The notes below the pieces were generated by a model. The model did no database searches. It was not told where the DNA came from and was given only the letters and a program-made list of their open reading frames with translations. The translations under genes and the position numbers were made by a program. A stretch of DNA of 64,000 bases from Actinocorallia populi (lineage in GTDB: Bacteria; Actinomycetota; Actinomycetes; Streptosporangiales; Streptosporangiaceae): the NCBI RefSeq assembly GCF_002995495.1, contig NZ_PVZV01000001.1, positions 1 to 64,000 of the forward strand. Direction: 5' to 3'. Below, in pieces: positions 49,762 to 58,374 of this stretch (position 1 is its first letter; the number at the start of each line of letters is the position of its first letter).

Positions 49762-50273
49762 TATGCGTTCCCGCGTTCGTACATTCCCCGGACGTAGGCG
49801 GCCTGGCCGACGTGCTGGAGACCGTCTTCGATGACGCTGACGAGCCGGACGGCCATCGTGACGGGCGGGTCCCAGTTCTCGTCGACGATCCGTGCGAGTT
49901 CGGGTTCCTTCACGGACTGTACGAAGTCCTCCGTCTGCGCGTGGACGGCGTCGTGGTAACCGGCCAGAGTCTCCGCGTCCGTCTTGACGGCGGCCACCTG
50001 CTCGGGCGTGTGCCCGTACCCGGTGTCGTGCAGATCCAGCGGTAGGCGGAACCTTTCGGCCCAGCCTCCGGACGTCCAGATCTGCTCGGCGCCGATGATC
50101 TCCGAGATGTGGTCGTCCTGGACGCGGGTGAGATGCCAGATCAGCCATGCGATCGAGTTCGCCTCCTCGTCCGGCCTGTACGTCAGCGCGTCCGCGTCCA
50201 GCCCTTTGACGGTGGCCTGCACGCTCTCCTTGACCCGTCCGAAGGCGTCGATGAGTAGGTCCGTGCTGGTCAT
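49761..50273 (-). CDS. DinB-family protein (DUF664-like)
   Basis: Four-helix metal-binding protein of 170 aa. The three histidines that bind a metal in DinB-like enzymes appear as WHLTRVQDDH and GLQHVGQAAYV. Some actinomycete relatives are mycothiol- or bacillithiol-dependent transferases or hydrolases. Start ATG 50273 with GAGGAG upstream; the longer frame to 50369 is mainly arginine-rich and unlikely to be translated. Confidence 0.82.
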   Translation of the reverse strand: MTSTDLLIDAFGRVKESVQATVKGLDADALTYRPDEEANSIAWLIWHLTRVQDDHISEIIGAEQIWTSGGWAERFRLPLDLHDTGYGHTPEQVAAVKTDAETLAGYHDAVHAQTEDFVQSVKEPELARIVDENWDPPVTMAVRLVSVIEDGLQHVGQAAYVRGMYERGNA

Positions 50274-50416
50274 CGGTGGTCTCCTCTGCGCTTTCGGCTC
50301 TCGAAGACGATGCCTTCCCGAACGTCGATACCCGCACACATGGTTGCCGGACGGCGCGGAAGCTGCCATTCTCGGGACATGTTCACTTCACGAAAGGGCG
50401 TTCAGCGCCCCTGCCG

Positions 50417-52234
50417 TTGAGCGCCGGTGAGGGCTCGGCCACCTATCTGGCCCACGCCCTGTCTCTCAGCGCCCTGCACGGCCCCGGCCCCTGGCCTTCC
50501 AAGGGTTTTCCGCTGCCCGACGAACGTCCCAGCTCGGAAACCTTCCTCACGGACGTCGTGTCCGACGGGATCCACACGCACCACTTCGGGTTCGAAGTTC
50601 AACCCGAGACGGCCGTCGAACTCGCGAACCGGGTCAGCGAAACCGTCCTCCAAAACCTCGATCCGGCTCCCTTGGGCGACCTCTTCGCCCAGAAGTCCGC
50701 GCTGCCCCTGGCCGACGAACTCGTCAAAGAACTCCGCGCACGGCACCTCCCTCGCGAAGAGCTGCGGACCGTGGCCCGTCACGTGACGGAGCACGCCACC
50801 CGCGGTACGGAGACGAAGCTCGGCATCGTCATGCTCGGCACATGCGGTGACGAACGCGACCGTGAGCTGCTGCTGCTCCTCGGTGCGCTCGAAAAGCTGA
50901 CGCTCTACGCCGTCGTCGCGCTCAGGAACACCCAGCCCGATCCGCAGCAGGCCGTCTTCGAGCTCGCCCAGCGCGTCGAAGGATGGGGGCGTATCCACGC
51001 CGTGGAGCGTCTCAAGGGTTGCGGAGATCCGGAAATCAAGGCGTGGCTGCTCCGGGACGGCTTCCGCAACCGCGTCATGAACGAGTACCTCGCCCATATC
51101 GCGGCCACTACAGGTGGCCTGTACGAGGCGCTTCTCGCCGACAACGTGGACGCGCCCCTGCTGGACGGTGCCGCCGACATCCTCTCCGCGCTGGTCGTGG
51201 GAGGCCCGGCCGAGGACATGGCCGACTACGACGATGCCGTCCCGGCGATGCACCGTTTCGCGGAGCTCGCCGACGCGAGGCCCACCCTGAAGCGCCTCGA
51301 CGCCCTGCTCACCATCTCCCGCCTGTTCGACAGGAAGGGTTTCTCCTGGCCGGAGCATGAGCCTTCACGGCTCAGGACCCGTTACGAGGCGGTCCTTTCG
51401 CAACGGAAGTGGCACAGCCTGGTGTCGGCGCACCTCGTGCGTCCCGTAGGGGAGTTCGGCTTCCATCAAGCTCTGTCCTGCGCCGGTCGCCTGGGGGTAT
51501 CCGCGTTCCCGCACGCTCTCGACCATCTGGAGAGGAACCCTTACGACGCCTACGTCTGGCAGTGGTTGCTGAGACGCGCGACACGTGCGGAGGTGGACCT
51601 GGTCGTCGCCCATGCCGAACGGCTTCTGCCTCTCGGAGAACTGGCGTCCGGTCCCGCCGAAGTCTTGGGTTTCGGCGGGGAGCACGCCCCCGATCTTGCC
51701 TTGGGGATCATCGTCTGGAAACTCGTGGACCACCCTGGCGCGGGCCACGGCCTCCTGCGGGTCGCGTTGAGCAGCCCGCTGGTCAACTCCCGCAACGCCG
51801 TGCTCTCGGTGCTGGAGGCCTGGCCTTCGAAGTTCCGCCCTCCCGAGGTCGGCGCCTGGCTCTCCGCCGCCGGGTCCGTCGAACCCGATTCCCAGGTCCA
51901 CGCACGCATACAGGCTCTTATCGGTCGTATCAACCAGGAGTTATCCACAGTCCGCACCGGAGCGAGCACTACCTGTGATGTCATGAGACCAGTGACGCGG
52001 CTCGCTCCGGGAGGTGGCTCGCCATGCGGGAGAAGGTGGTCTGGTCCCTGGTCGCCGCGGTCGGCGCCCTGGCCTGGACCGTGCTCGCCCTGGCCCGGGG
52101 CGAGCACGTGTCCGCGGCCTGGATCCTGTTCGCGGCACTCGCCTCCTACGCCATCGCCTACCGCTTCTACGCGCGGTTCATCGTCCGCCGCGTCCTGCGC
52201 GTGGACGACACCCGCGCCACCCCGGCCGAGCTGA
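50417..52234 (+). CDS. Helical-repeat hypothetical protein; no stop before cstA
   Basis: Soluble protein with helical pairs, e.g. ELRTVARHVTEHATRG, AVERLKGCGDPEIKAWLLRD and RLLPLGELASGPAEVLG, suggesting a HEAT-like scaffold. Not recognised as a known family. The start is uncertain (TTG 50417 shown; the frame is open back to 50276). It reads sensibly to about 51970 (RIQALIGRINQELSTV); then, with no stop, the same frame continues about 210 nt into cstA as a nonsense tail. Either the stop codon was lost or the last part is not real. A lost stop or indel near 51960-52000 is plausible. Confidence 0.55.
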   Translation: MSAGEGSATYLAHALSLSALHGPGPWPSKGFPLPDERPSSETFLTDVVSDGIHTHHFGFEVQPETAVELANRVSETVLQNLDPAPLGDLFAQKSALPLADELVKELRARHLPREELRTVARHVTEHATRGTETKLGIVMLGTCGDERDRELLLLLGALEKLTLYAVVALRNTQPDPQQAVFELAQRVEGWGRIHAVERLKGCGDPEIKAWLLRDGFRNRVMNEYLAHIAATTGGLYEALLADNVDAPLLDGAADILSALVVGGPAEDMADYDDAVPAMHRFAELADARPTLKRLDALLTISRLFDRKGFSWPEHEPSRLRTRYEAVLSQRKWHSLVSAHLVRPVGEFGFHQALSCAGRLGVSAFPHALDHLERNPYDAYVWQWLLRRATRAEVDLVVAHAERLLPLGELASGPAEVLGFGGEHAPDLALGIIVWKLVDHPGAGHGLLRVALSSPLVNSRNAVLSVLEAWPSKFRPPEVGAWLSAAGSVEPDSQVHARIQALIGRINQELSTVRTGASTTCDVMRPVTRLAPGGGSPCGRRWSGPWSPRSAPWPGPCSPWPGASTCPRPGSCSRHSPPTPSPTASTRGSSSAASCAWTTPAPPRPS

Positions 52235-54120
52235 AGAACAACGGCATCGACTTCCACCCGACGGACCGCCGCGTCCTGTTCGGCCACCACTTCGCCGCGA
52301 TCGCGGGGGCCGGCCCCCTGGTCGGCCCCGTCCTGGCCGCCCAGTGGGGATACCTGCCCAGCACCCTGTGGATCATCATCGGCGTCATCTTCGCCGGCGC
52401 CGTCCAGGACCTCGTGGTGCTGTTCTTCTCGATGCGCCGCAGCGGCCGCAGCCTCGGCCAGATGGCCAGGGACGAGATCGGCCCCGTGGGCGGCGTCGCG
52501 GCGCTGGTCGGTGCCCTGTCCATCATGGTCATCCTGCTGGCGGTGCTGGCCCTGGTGGTGGTGAACGCCCTCGCCCACTCCCCCTGGGGCGCGTTCTCCA
52601 TCACGATGACCGTCCCGATCGCGCTGTTCATGGGCTTCTACCTGCGCTACCTGAGGTTCGGCAAGGTCATGGAGGTGTCCGTGATCGGCGCGGCCCTGCT
52701 GCTCCTCGCCGTCGTCGCGGGCCGCTGGGTCGCCGAGTCCGGCTGGGCGGGCGCGTTCACCTGGTCCCCCGAGACGCTGACCCTCGCCCTCATCGGATAC
52801 GGCTTCGTCGCTTCGGTGCTGCCGGTGTGGATGCTGCTCGCCCCCCGCGACTACCTCAGCGCGTTCATGAAGGTCGGCGTCGTGGTGATGCTCGCGGCCG
52901 GCATCGTCGCGGCGCTGCCGGACCTGCGCACCGAGGCGTTCACGTCCTTCGCCTGGGACGGCGACGGGCCCGTCGTGGCGGGCGCGCTGTTCCCGTTCGT
53001 CTTCATCACCATCGCGTGCGGCGCGCTGTCGGGGTTCCACGCCCTGGTGGCCAGCGGCACCACCCCGAAGCTGGTGGAGAAGGAATCCCAGATCCGGGTC
53101 ATCGGCTACGGCGGCATGCTCACCGAGTCCTTCGTCGCGATCATGGCGCTGATAGCGGCGTGCATCATCGACCCCGGACTGTACTACGCGATGAACATGC
53201 CGGCCTCCGCCCTCGGCCCCACCCTGGAGTCGGCCTCCCGGGCGGTGGCGGACCTCGGCTTCACCGTCACGCCCGAACAGCTGGCCCGGACCGCGCAGGA
53301 GGTCGGCGAGAGCACCCTCGTCGCCCGGACGGGCGGCGCCCCCACCCTGGCGGTGGGCATCGCGGAGATCCTCGCGTCGGTCATCGGCAGCAAGGCGTTC
53401 TGGTACCACTTCGCGGTCATGTTCGAGGCCCTGTTCATCCTGACGACGGTCGACGCCGGCACCCGGATCGGCCGGTTCATGCTGCAGGACACCCTCGGCA
53501 ACGTGTGGAGGAAATTCGGCGACGTCAGCTGGAAGCCCGGCCTCTACCTCTCCAGCGCCGTCATCGTCGCGGCCTGGGGGTACTTCCTGTGGGCGGGCGT
53601 CAAGGACCCGCTCGGCGGCATCAACCAGCTCTTCCCGCTGTTCGGCATCTCCAACCAGCTGCTCGCCGCCATCGCCCTGATCGTCTGCACGACGCTGCTC
53701 ATCAAGTCGGGCCGCGCCAAGTACGCGTGGGTGACGATCCTCCCGCTCATCTGGGACGTGGCCGTCACGCTCACCGCGTCCTGGCAGAAGGTCTTCTCCA
53801 GCGATCCGAAGATCGGCTTCTTCGCCCAGCGCGACCTCTACCAGGACGCCCTGGACGCCGGAAGGACCTCCCTCGGCAACGCCAAGTCCGTCGAGGAGAT
53901 GGAGCAGGTCGTGCTGAACTCCACGGTCGACGGCGCGCTGGCCGCCTTCTTCGCCCTGCTCGTCATCATCATCCTCGCCGACGCCGTCCGCGTCTGGATC
54001 ACCTCGCTGCGCCGCCACGTCACCACCACCGAGGACCCCTACGTCGCGTCCGAACTCTGGGCCCCGTCCGGCCTCATCCCCACCGCCGACGAACGCCGCA
54101 GGTCCAAGGCCCTGTCATGA
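52024..54120 (+). CDS. cstA: Carbon starvation protein CstA
   Basis: Membrane protein of 698 aa with about 16-18 spans, related to CstA/BtsT pyruvate and peptide transporters. The family segments AELKNNGIDFHPTDRRVLFG, HHFAAIAGAGPLVGPVLAAQ and HALVASGTTPKLVEKESQI are intact. It imports pyruvate or peptides when carbon is limiting in E. coli; here that is inferred. ATG 52024 has a GGGAGGTGG site. Its stop overlaps the next, small gene by 4 nt. Confidence 0.93.
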   Translation: MREKVVWSLVAAVGALAWTVLALARGEHVSAAWILFAALASYAIAYRFYARFIVRRVLRVDDTRATPAELKNNGIDFHPTDRRVLFGHHFAAIAGAGPLVGPVLAAQWGYLPSTLWIIIGVIFAGAVQDLVVLFFSMRRSGRSLGQMARDEIGPVGGVAALVGALSIMVILLAVLALVVVNALAHSPWGAFSITMTVPIALFMGFYLRYLRFGKVMEVSVIGAALLLLAVVAGRWVAESGWAGAFTWSPETLTLALIGYGFVASVLPVWMLLAPRDYLSAFMKVGVVVMLAAGIVAALPDLRTEAFTSFAWDGDGPVVAGALFPFVFITIACGALSGFHALVASGTTPKLVEKESQIRVIGYGGMLTESFVAIMALIAACIIDPGLYYAMNMPASALGPTLESASRAVADLGFTVTPEQLARTAQEVGESTLVARTGGAPTLAVGIAEILASVIGSKAFWYHFAVMFEALFILTTVDAGTRIGRFMLQDTLGNVWRKFGDVSWKPGLYLSSAVIVAAWGYFLWAGVKDPLGGINQLFPLFGISNQLLAAIALIVCTTLLIKSGRAKYAWVTILPLIWDVAVTLTASWQKVFSSDPKIGFFAQRDLYQDALDAGRTSLGNAKSVEEMEQVVLNSTVDGALAAFFALLVIIILADAVRVWITSLRRHVTTTEDPYVASELWAPSGLIPTADERRRSKALS

Positions 54121-54284
54121 CCTGGCGCTCCCTCTGGAGACTCCTCCGCGAACTCACCGGCGACCGCGCCTACGAGCAGTACCTCGAACACCGCGCCGCC
54201 ACCCACCCCGGCGAACCGGTACTCCCCGAAAAGGAGTTCTGGCGCCTGCGCACCGACTCCCGTCCCCCTTCCGGCTGCTGCTGA
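54117..54284 (+). CDS. YbdD/YjiX-like small protein, partner of CstA
   Basis: Protein of 55 aa, soluble, with the YbdD family pattern: YEQYLEHRAATHPGEPVLPEKEFWRL. In enterobacteria yjiX/ybdD follows cstA and is needed for the transporter. ATG 54117 overlaps the cstA stop. Such partners are often missed because they are so short. Confidence 0.85.
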   Translation: MTWRSLWRLLRELTGDRAYEQYLEHRAATHPGEPVLPEKEFWRLRTDSRPPSGCC

Positions 54285-54651
54285 CCCACCTCCTCACCCC
54301 GCAGAGCGCTCCGCCTGCCTTTCGGTCGTTGCTGCTCCGGGCTTCCCTCCGGCACGTTCTCGCCGTAGAAGCAGGCAGGGCATCTGTTCGAGCAGGCTGC
54401 CTTCGGGGCGGGGCGTTCGTCGAAAGGGGAGGTGGCCGGGGCGTCGGTGGGTCGCTCGGCGAGGGCGGGCAGGTGGATCGGTGGTGTTCTCCGGTGGAGG
54501 TGGTCTCTCGCCGACTGTGGGCCGGGTGCAGGATCACCTCATCGGCGGGGGTCTCTCTCCCCCGGGAGGGGCGGCTCTTCGCGGTCTGGTCTTGGGTCTT
54601 GCGCGGTAGTGCGGTTAACGTAGTAGTGTGCACGGCGTAAGGAGGTTTCCG
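54285..54651. other. Intergenic region before padR
   Basis: No coding frame is convincing. It contains a GC-rich tract with a possible partial hairpin after the cstA operon (CGCCTGCCT near 54311 and AGCAGGCAGG near 54369) and a TTGCGC sequence at 54599 with TAGTGT at 54624 that could form the padR promoter, spacer 19 bp (weak). No tRNA or riboswitch recognised. Confidence 0.4.
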
Positions 54652-54972
54652 GTGGACACCACACAGCTCCTCAAGGGAGTGCTCGACCTCGCCGTCCTGG
54701 CGGTTCTCGACCGGGAGGACAGCTACGGCTACGACGTCGTGCGCCGTCTTCGCGAATCCGGTCTGGAGGACGTCGGCGACGCCTCGGTCTACGGGACGTT
54801 GCGCCGGCTGTTCAAGGCGGGGGCGCTCAACTCCTATGTCGTCCCGTCCGAGGAGGGCCCGCACCGCAAGTACTACGGCTTGAACGCCACGGGCCGCATG
54901 GCGCTCGCCGACTCCCGCAAGACCTGGACCTCGTTCGCACAGACCATGGACACCCTTCTGGAGAGTCGATGA
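54652..54972 (+). CDS. PadR family transcriptional regulator
   Basis: Regulator of 106 aa: winged helix DLAVLAVLDREDSYGYDVVRR, LEDVGDASVYGTLRRLFKAG, then the wing HRKYYGLNATGR. Such PadR proteins repress their own operon and respond to membrane or antibiotic stress. GTG 54652 has AAGGAGG upstream. Its stop overlaps the start of the HAAS-type membrane protein, the usual partner of PadR in actinomycetes and bacilli. Confidence 0.9.
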   Translation: MDTTQLLKGVLDLAVLAVLDREDSYGYDVVRRLRESGLEDVGDASVYGTLRRLFKAGALNSYVVPSEEGPHRKYYGLNATGRMALADSRKTWTSFAQTMDTLLESR

Positions 54973-56042
54973 CCACCACACCGGTCTCCGAATACGCCGC
55001 GGCCGTCCGTGCCGCCCTCAGCGACGTCCCCGAGACGGACCGGTCCGAGCTCCTGGAGGACCTCGAAGACCACCTGACGGAGGTCGCCGGCGAATCCGAC
55101 GAGCCCCTCGAGACCCGTCTCGGCACCCCCGAGTCCTACGCCGCCGAACTGTACGCGGCCTACCTGCAGCGTCCCGACCAGCAGCCCGCCGAGAAGAAGA
55201 AGCGCAACGTCTTCCGTGCCGTGGACACCCGTGTCGCGGCCTTCAACGCCCGCGTCAACGAACGCTTCCCCGGCTACGAGAAGACCCGCGACGACTTCCG
55301 GCCCGCCTGGTGGCTGCTCCGCGGCTACCTGATCGCCTTCGCCTTCTGGGGTTTCGAGTCGGGCCGGCTCCACCCGATCCCGTGGAACACCTTCGAGTGG
55401 CTGGTCCTCGCCGTCATCGTCATCGCCTCGGTGGCCCTCGGCTACCGCGTGCGCGACGGGCGCCGCTCCCGCCCGTTGAACCTCGTCTCCCTGGTCGCGG
55501 GCCTCGTCGCCTGTTTCGTCGCCTTCGCCGTCCTGGTGGTGAGCGACAAGAACGGCGACGAGTCCTACGTCTACAGCCCCGTCGACTACCAGCCGCACAG
55601 CGACCTGGCGAACATCTACCCGTACACCAAGGACGGAAAGCCCCTGGAGGGCGTCCTCCTCTACGACCAGTACGGCCGCCCCATCCAGGTCGGCTACGAG
55701 CAGTACGGCTACCAGCAGATTCCGGGAGCGGCCCCGCAGATCCCCAACTCCTACCCGCTGCCCATCTGCAACCCCGAGCGCTACATGATGGAGGAGTCCC
55801 TCCTCATCCCCCACTGCGCGGACCCGAACTCCGAGGCCTTCCCCGGCCCCTCCACCTCCCAGGCCCCCCCGATCCCCTCGACGCCCCCGGGCGGTCCCGC
55901 ATCGGACGGTCCGTCGGAAAGCCCGGAGGGCAGCCCGTCACAGGGCCCGGACCCGAGCGCGCCGGCTCCGGCGGACACCCCGTCTCCGGCGGGCACCCCG
56001 CCGTCCGCGCCCGCCACACCCGAGAGCAGCCCGACGGAGTGA
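54969..56042 (+). CDS. HAAS (DUF1700-like) membrane protein with Pro-rich tail
   Basis: Protein of 357 aa. The N-terminal HAAS signalling domain reads YAAAVRAALSDVPETDRSEL, then LEDHLTEVAGES and ESYAAELYAAYL. A cytoplasmic linker and three hydrophobic segments (about 115-195) follow, then an exported domain ending in a disordered Pro/Ser-rich tail (APADTPSPAGTPPSAPATPE). It probably senses envelope stress and pairs with PadR (inference). ATG 54969 overlaps the padR stop. Confidence 0.82.
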   Translation: MTTTPVSEYAAAVRAALSDVPETDRSELLEDLEDHLTEVAGESDEPLETRLGTPESYAAELYAAYLQRPDQQPAEKKKRNVFRAVDTRVAAFNARVNERFPGYEKTRDDFRPAWWLLRGYLIAFAFWGFESGRLHPIPWNTFEWLVLAVIVIASVALGYRVRDGRRSRPLNLVSLVAGLVACFVAFAVLVVSDKNGDESYVYSPVDYQPHSDLANIYPYTKDGKPLEGVLLYDQYGRPIQVGYEQYGYQQIPGAAPQIPNSYPLPICNPERYMMEESLLIPHCADPNSEAFPGPSTSQAPPIPSTPPGGPASDGPSESPEGSPSQGPDPSAPAPADTPSPAGTPPSAPATPESSPTE

Positions 56043-56058
56043 CCTCCCGTCCAGACCG

Positions 56059-56104
56059 CCCCGCCTGATCCGGCTCGACAGCGCGCAGCACCGATCAGGC
56101 GGGG
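56059..56104. terminator. Hairpin between HAAS gene and histidine kinase
   Basis: Twelve-bp stem CCCCGCCTGATC (56059-56070) paired with 56093-56104, 22-nt loop. It overlaps the end of the convergent kinase gene (stop at 56095). Confidence 0.75.
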
Positions 56105-57549
56105 TCTTCCCGATGCGCGGGTGCGCCGTTTCGTGAACCGCTCGCGGTCGCTCCCGAGCGGGGGTCCATCAGAGGCAGGCGGATGACGAAGCGGGCTCCG
56201 GGGTCGTTGTCGGCGAGGGTCAGGGAGCCGCCGTGGCCTTCGGCGATCGAACGCGCGATGGGGAGGCCGAGGCCGGTGCCCCCCTTGTCGAGTTCGCGGG
56301 CGTCGTCCAGCCGGGCGAAACGTTCGAAGACCCGTTCCCGGGCGGCGGGCGGAATGCCGGGGCCGTCGTCGACGACTTCGACGACGGCTTCGTGGCGGTC
56401 GGGATCGGTGCAGATCCGGACTTCGACGCGGGAGGCGGCGTGCCGTTCGGCGTTCGCCAGGAGGTTGCCCAGGGCGCGGCTCAGGCGTACGCGGTTGCCG
56501 AGGACCTCGGCGCCCCTGACCGAGGTGACGTCGACGGGGACGCGTCCGACGCGCCGTTCGCATTCAAGGGTGGCGAGGTCGGCCAGGTCGATGCGTTCGA
56601 GGCGTTGCGGTGTTCCGGCATCCAGCCGGGCGAGTTCCAGCAGGTCGCTGACGATCTCGCCGAGCCTTTCGGCGTCCTGCAGTGCCTTGCGGGCTTCCGG
56701 TTTCCAGTGAAAATCGTCGGGTTCCTCCACGAGCATCTCCAGCCGGGTCTGCAATCCCGTGATCGGGTTGCGGAGGTCGTGGGAGGCGTCGGAGACGAAC
56801 CTGCGCTGGCGTTCCGTGGCCTCCTCGAGCCGGTGGAGCGTGTCGTTGACGGTGCTCGCCAGCTCGTCGATCTCGCCTCCGGTGCCCGGCACAGGCACCC
56901 TGCGTTTCAGGTCCGTGGTCGTGGTGATCTCGGAGAGCTCCCTGCGGATGGCCTCCACGGGCGCGAAGGACAGGCCGATCGTGAACCAGGTGCCGGCACC
57001 GATCAGGAGGAGGAGGAAGAGGGTGAGCGACCCCAGTTGGAACGGCAGCATCCGATCGGTGAGCGCTTCGGGCAGCGGCACCGCCCCGTACACCATGACC
57101 GGCTGCCCGTAGGCGGAACGGGGAACGAGGAATCCCGCGATGTGCACGCACTCGTCCAGGTAGGACGGGCACGCGGTGGTGTCCACCCGCACTTCCCGTT
57201 CGTGCGGCCGGGCCGACGAAAGCGGCGGCCTTCCTCGCAGGGCCGCGGTGGAGCCGAGGACCTTCCCGTCCTGCCCGACGATCTGGACGAGGTTGGTCTC
57301 CCCGGACCTGACGCCGATCGGCTCGGGAGCCCGGCGGGTGAAGACCATCGCACTCACCTGCCGCGCCGCGTGCGCCGCCGCGGTCTCCGTCTCGTTCTGC
57401 GCCGTGTTCCGGATCAGGAACAGCGCCAGGGCGAGGCTGATCCCCAGGACGACGGCCGAGACCCCGAGCGTCACCATGGTCGCCCGCCCGCGCACCGACT
57501 TCAGCAGCCGTTTCCAGACCCGCCGGAGCTCGGAGGCGTCTGAGGACAC
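56095..57549 (-). CDS. Sensor histidine kinase, no response regulator nearby
   Basis: Two-component kinase of 484 aa. Two transmembrane helices (about 24-44 and 170-190) enclose a sensor of about 120 residues with ACPSYLDECVHIAGFLVPRS. A HAMP region follows, then H-box SHDLRNPITG, N-box LLANAERHAAS, G1 VDDGPGIPP and G2 GTGLGLPIARS. Start GTG 57549 with AAGGAG 8 nt upstream; the frame opens at 57612. The gene before it on this strand is a lipoprotein 217 nt away and no response regulator lies in the window, so it is an orphan here. Confidence 0.87.
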   Translation of the reverse strand: MSSDASELRRVWKRLLKSVRGRATMVTLGVSAVVLGISLALALFLIRNTAQNETETAAAHAARQVSAMVFTRRAPEPIGVRSGETNLVQIVGQDGKVLGSTAALRGRPPLSSARPHEREVRVDTTACPSYLDECVHIAGFLVPRSAYGQPVMVYGAVPLPEALTDRMLPFQLGSLTLFLLLLIGAGTWFTIGLSFAPVEAIRRELSEITTTTDLKRRVPVPGTGGEIDELASTVNDTLHRLEEATERQRRFVSDASHDLRNPITGLQTRLEMLVEEPDDFHWKPEARKALQDAERLGEIVSDLLELARLDAGTPQRLERIDLADLATLECERRVGRVPVDVTSVRGAEVLGNRVRLSRALGNLLANAERHAASRVEVRICTDPDRHEAVVEVVDDGPGIPPAARERVFERFARLDDARELDKGGTGLGLPIARSIAEGHGGSLTLADNDPGARFVIRLPLMDPRSGATASGSRNGAPAHREDPA

Positions 57550-57765
57550 CGGACCGCTCCTTTCCAGCCGGCCACCGCAACCCGCACGGCACCCGCCAAG
57601 GCCCCACCCCACCCGTGATCACCACTCCTGCGGCAACTACCCTCCCGCCACCCTGAGTATTCAACCGAGCACCCCGGAGTCTCCCCTCCGGCCCGCGGTC
57701 AGACCCCGCCGAACGTTCCGGCCTTCCCGCACCGCCCCACGAAAAGAGCAGCGGGGAGAACCCCG

Positions 57766-58374
57766 TCAACGCAACGGACCGGGCTCACAACCGTGCAGAA
57801 CACCGAAACGCTTCTCCGCGACCCGCATCAGAGCGGTGAGGTCCTCCCGATAGTCCCGCCCGTCCTGCACCCTGCTGAGCCCGATGCTCAGCCAAGGCTT
57901 CATCCCACCGCACCGAAAATTCGCGATCGCATAATAAGGCCGGTCCCTGATATATCCAGGTGTGTAGGCCGTGAAACCGTATCCGAGCTCTTCAGGAAGC
58001 CGAACACGTTCACGATCATGATATTTGGCCCACTGCTGAAGAACGGTCTTACGACCATCCTTCTCACTCCAGCTGATTCCCAGAGGTCCCGCAGGGTTAC
58101 CGTCTCTGACCAGGCACCCGCCCGCGTCCGCCTTCCACTCTTCAGGGTATTGAGAGAGACCGATTTCGATGCCCGTGACACGAAGCAGCGCAGTCTTCGG
58201 AGTGAGAAGACACCAGTAAGGAGGCATATCCTCCACAGGGCGGACGTCTGGAATCCGATCAGGCGAAGAAGCTGAAGAACTTGATTCAGAAGACTTATCA
58301 CACCCTGCAGCAGCAAAGAGCAAGAGCAATGAAATTCCAGCCAGTCCGCCTGACTTGAACGAGAGGCCCATCAT
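57766..58374 (-). CDS. Lipoprotein in WXG-type cassette, AT-richer
   Basis: Lipoprotein of 202 aa: signal GGLAGISLLLLFAAAGC, then a Ser-rich linker and a mixed domain (YWCLLTPKTALLRVTGIEIG, VLQQWAKYHDRERVRLP, YYAIANFRCGG) with four further Cys that could make two disulfides. ATG 58374 overlaps the upstream gene stop (ATGATG). The codons use far more A/T in third positions than any neighbour, suggesting recent transfer. Unknown function; it may be an immunity or anchoring factor for the adjacent large protein (inference). Confidence 0.7.
   Translation of the reverse strand: MMGLSFKSGGLAGISLLLLFAAAGCDKSSESSSSASSPDRIPDVRPVEDMPPYWCLLTPKTALLRVTGIEIGLSQYPEEWKADAGGCLVRDGNPAGPLGISWSEKDGRKTVLQQWAKYHDRERVRLPEELGYGFTAYTPGYIRDRPYYAIANFRCGGMKPWLSIGLSRVQDGRDYREDLTALMRVAEKRFGVLHGCEPGPLR

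Noticed and set aside
54300-54400. Possible riboswitch or structured RNA after cstA
   Set aside because: Only partial complementarity (CGCCTGCCT/AGCAGGCAGG) and no known motif; not supported.
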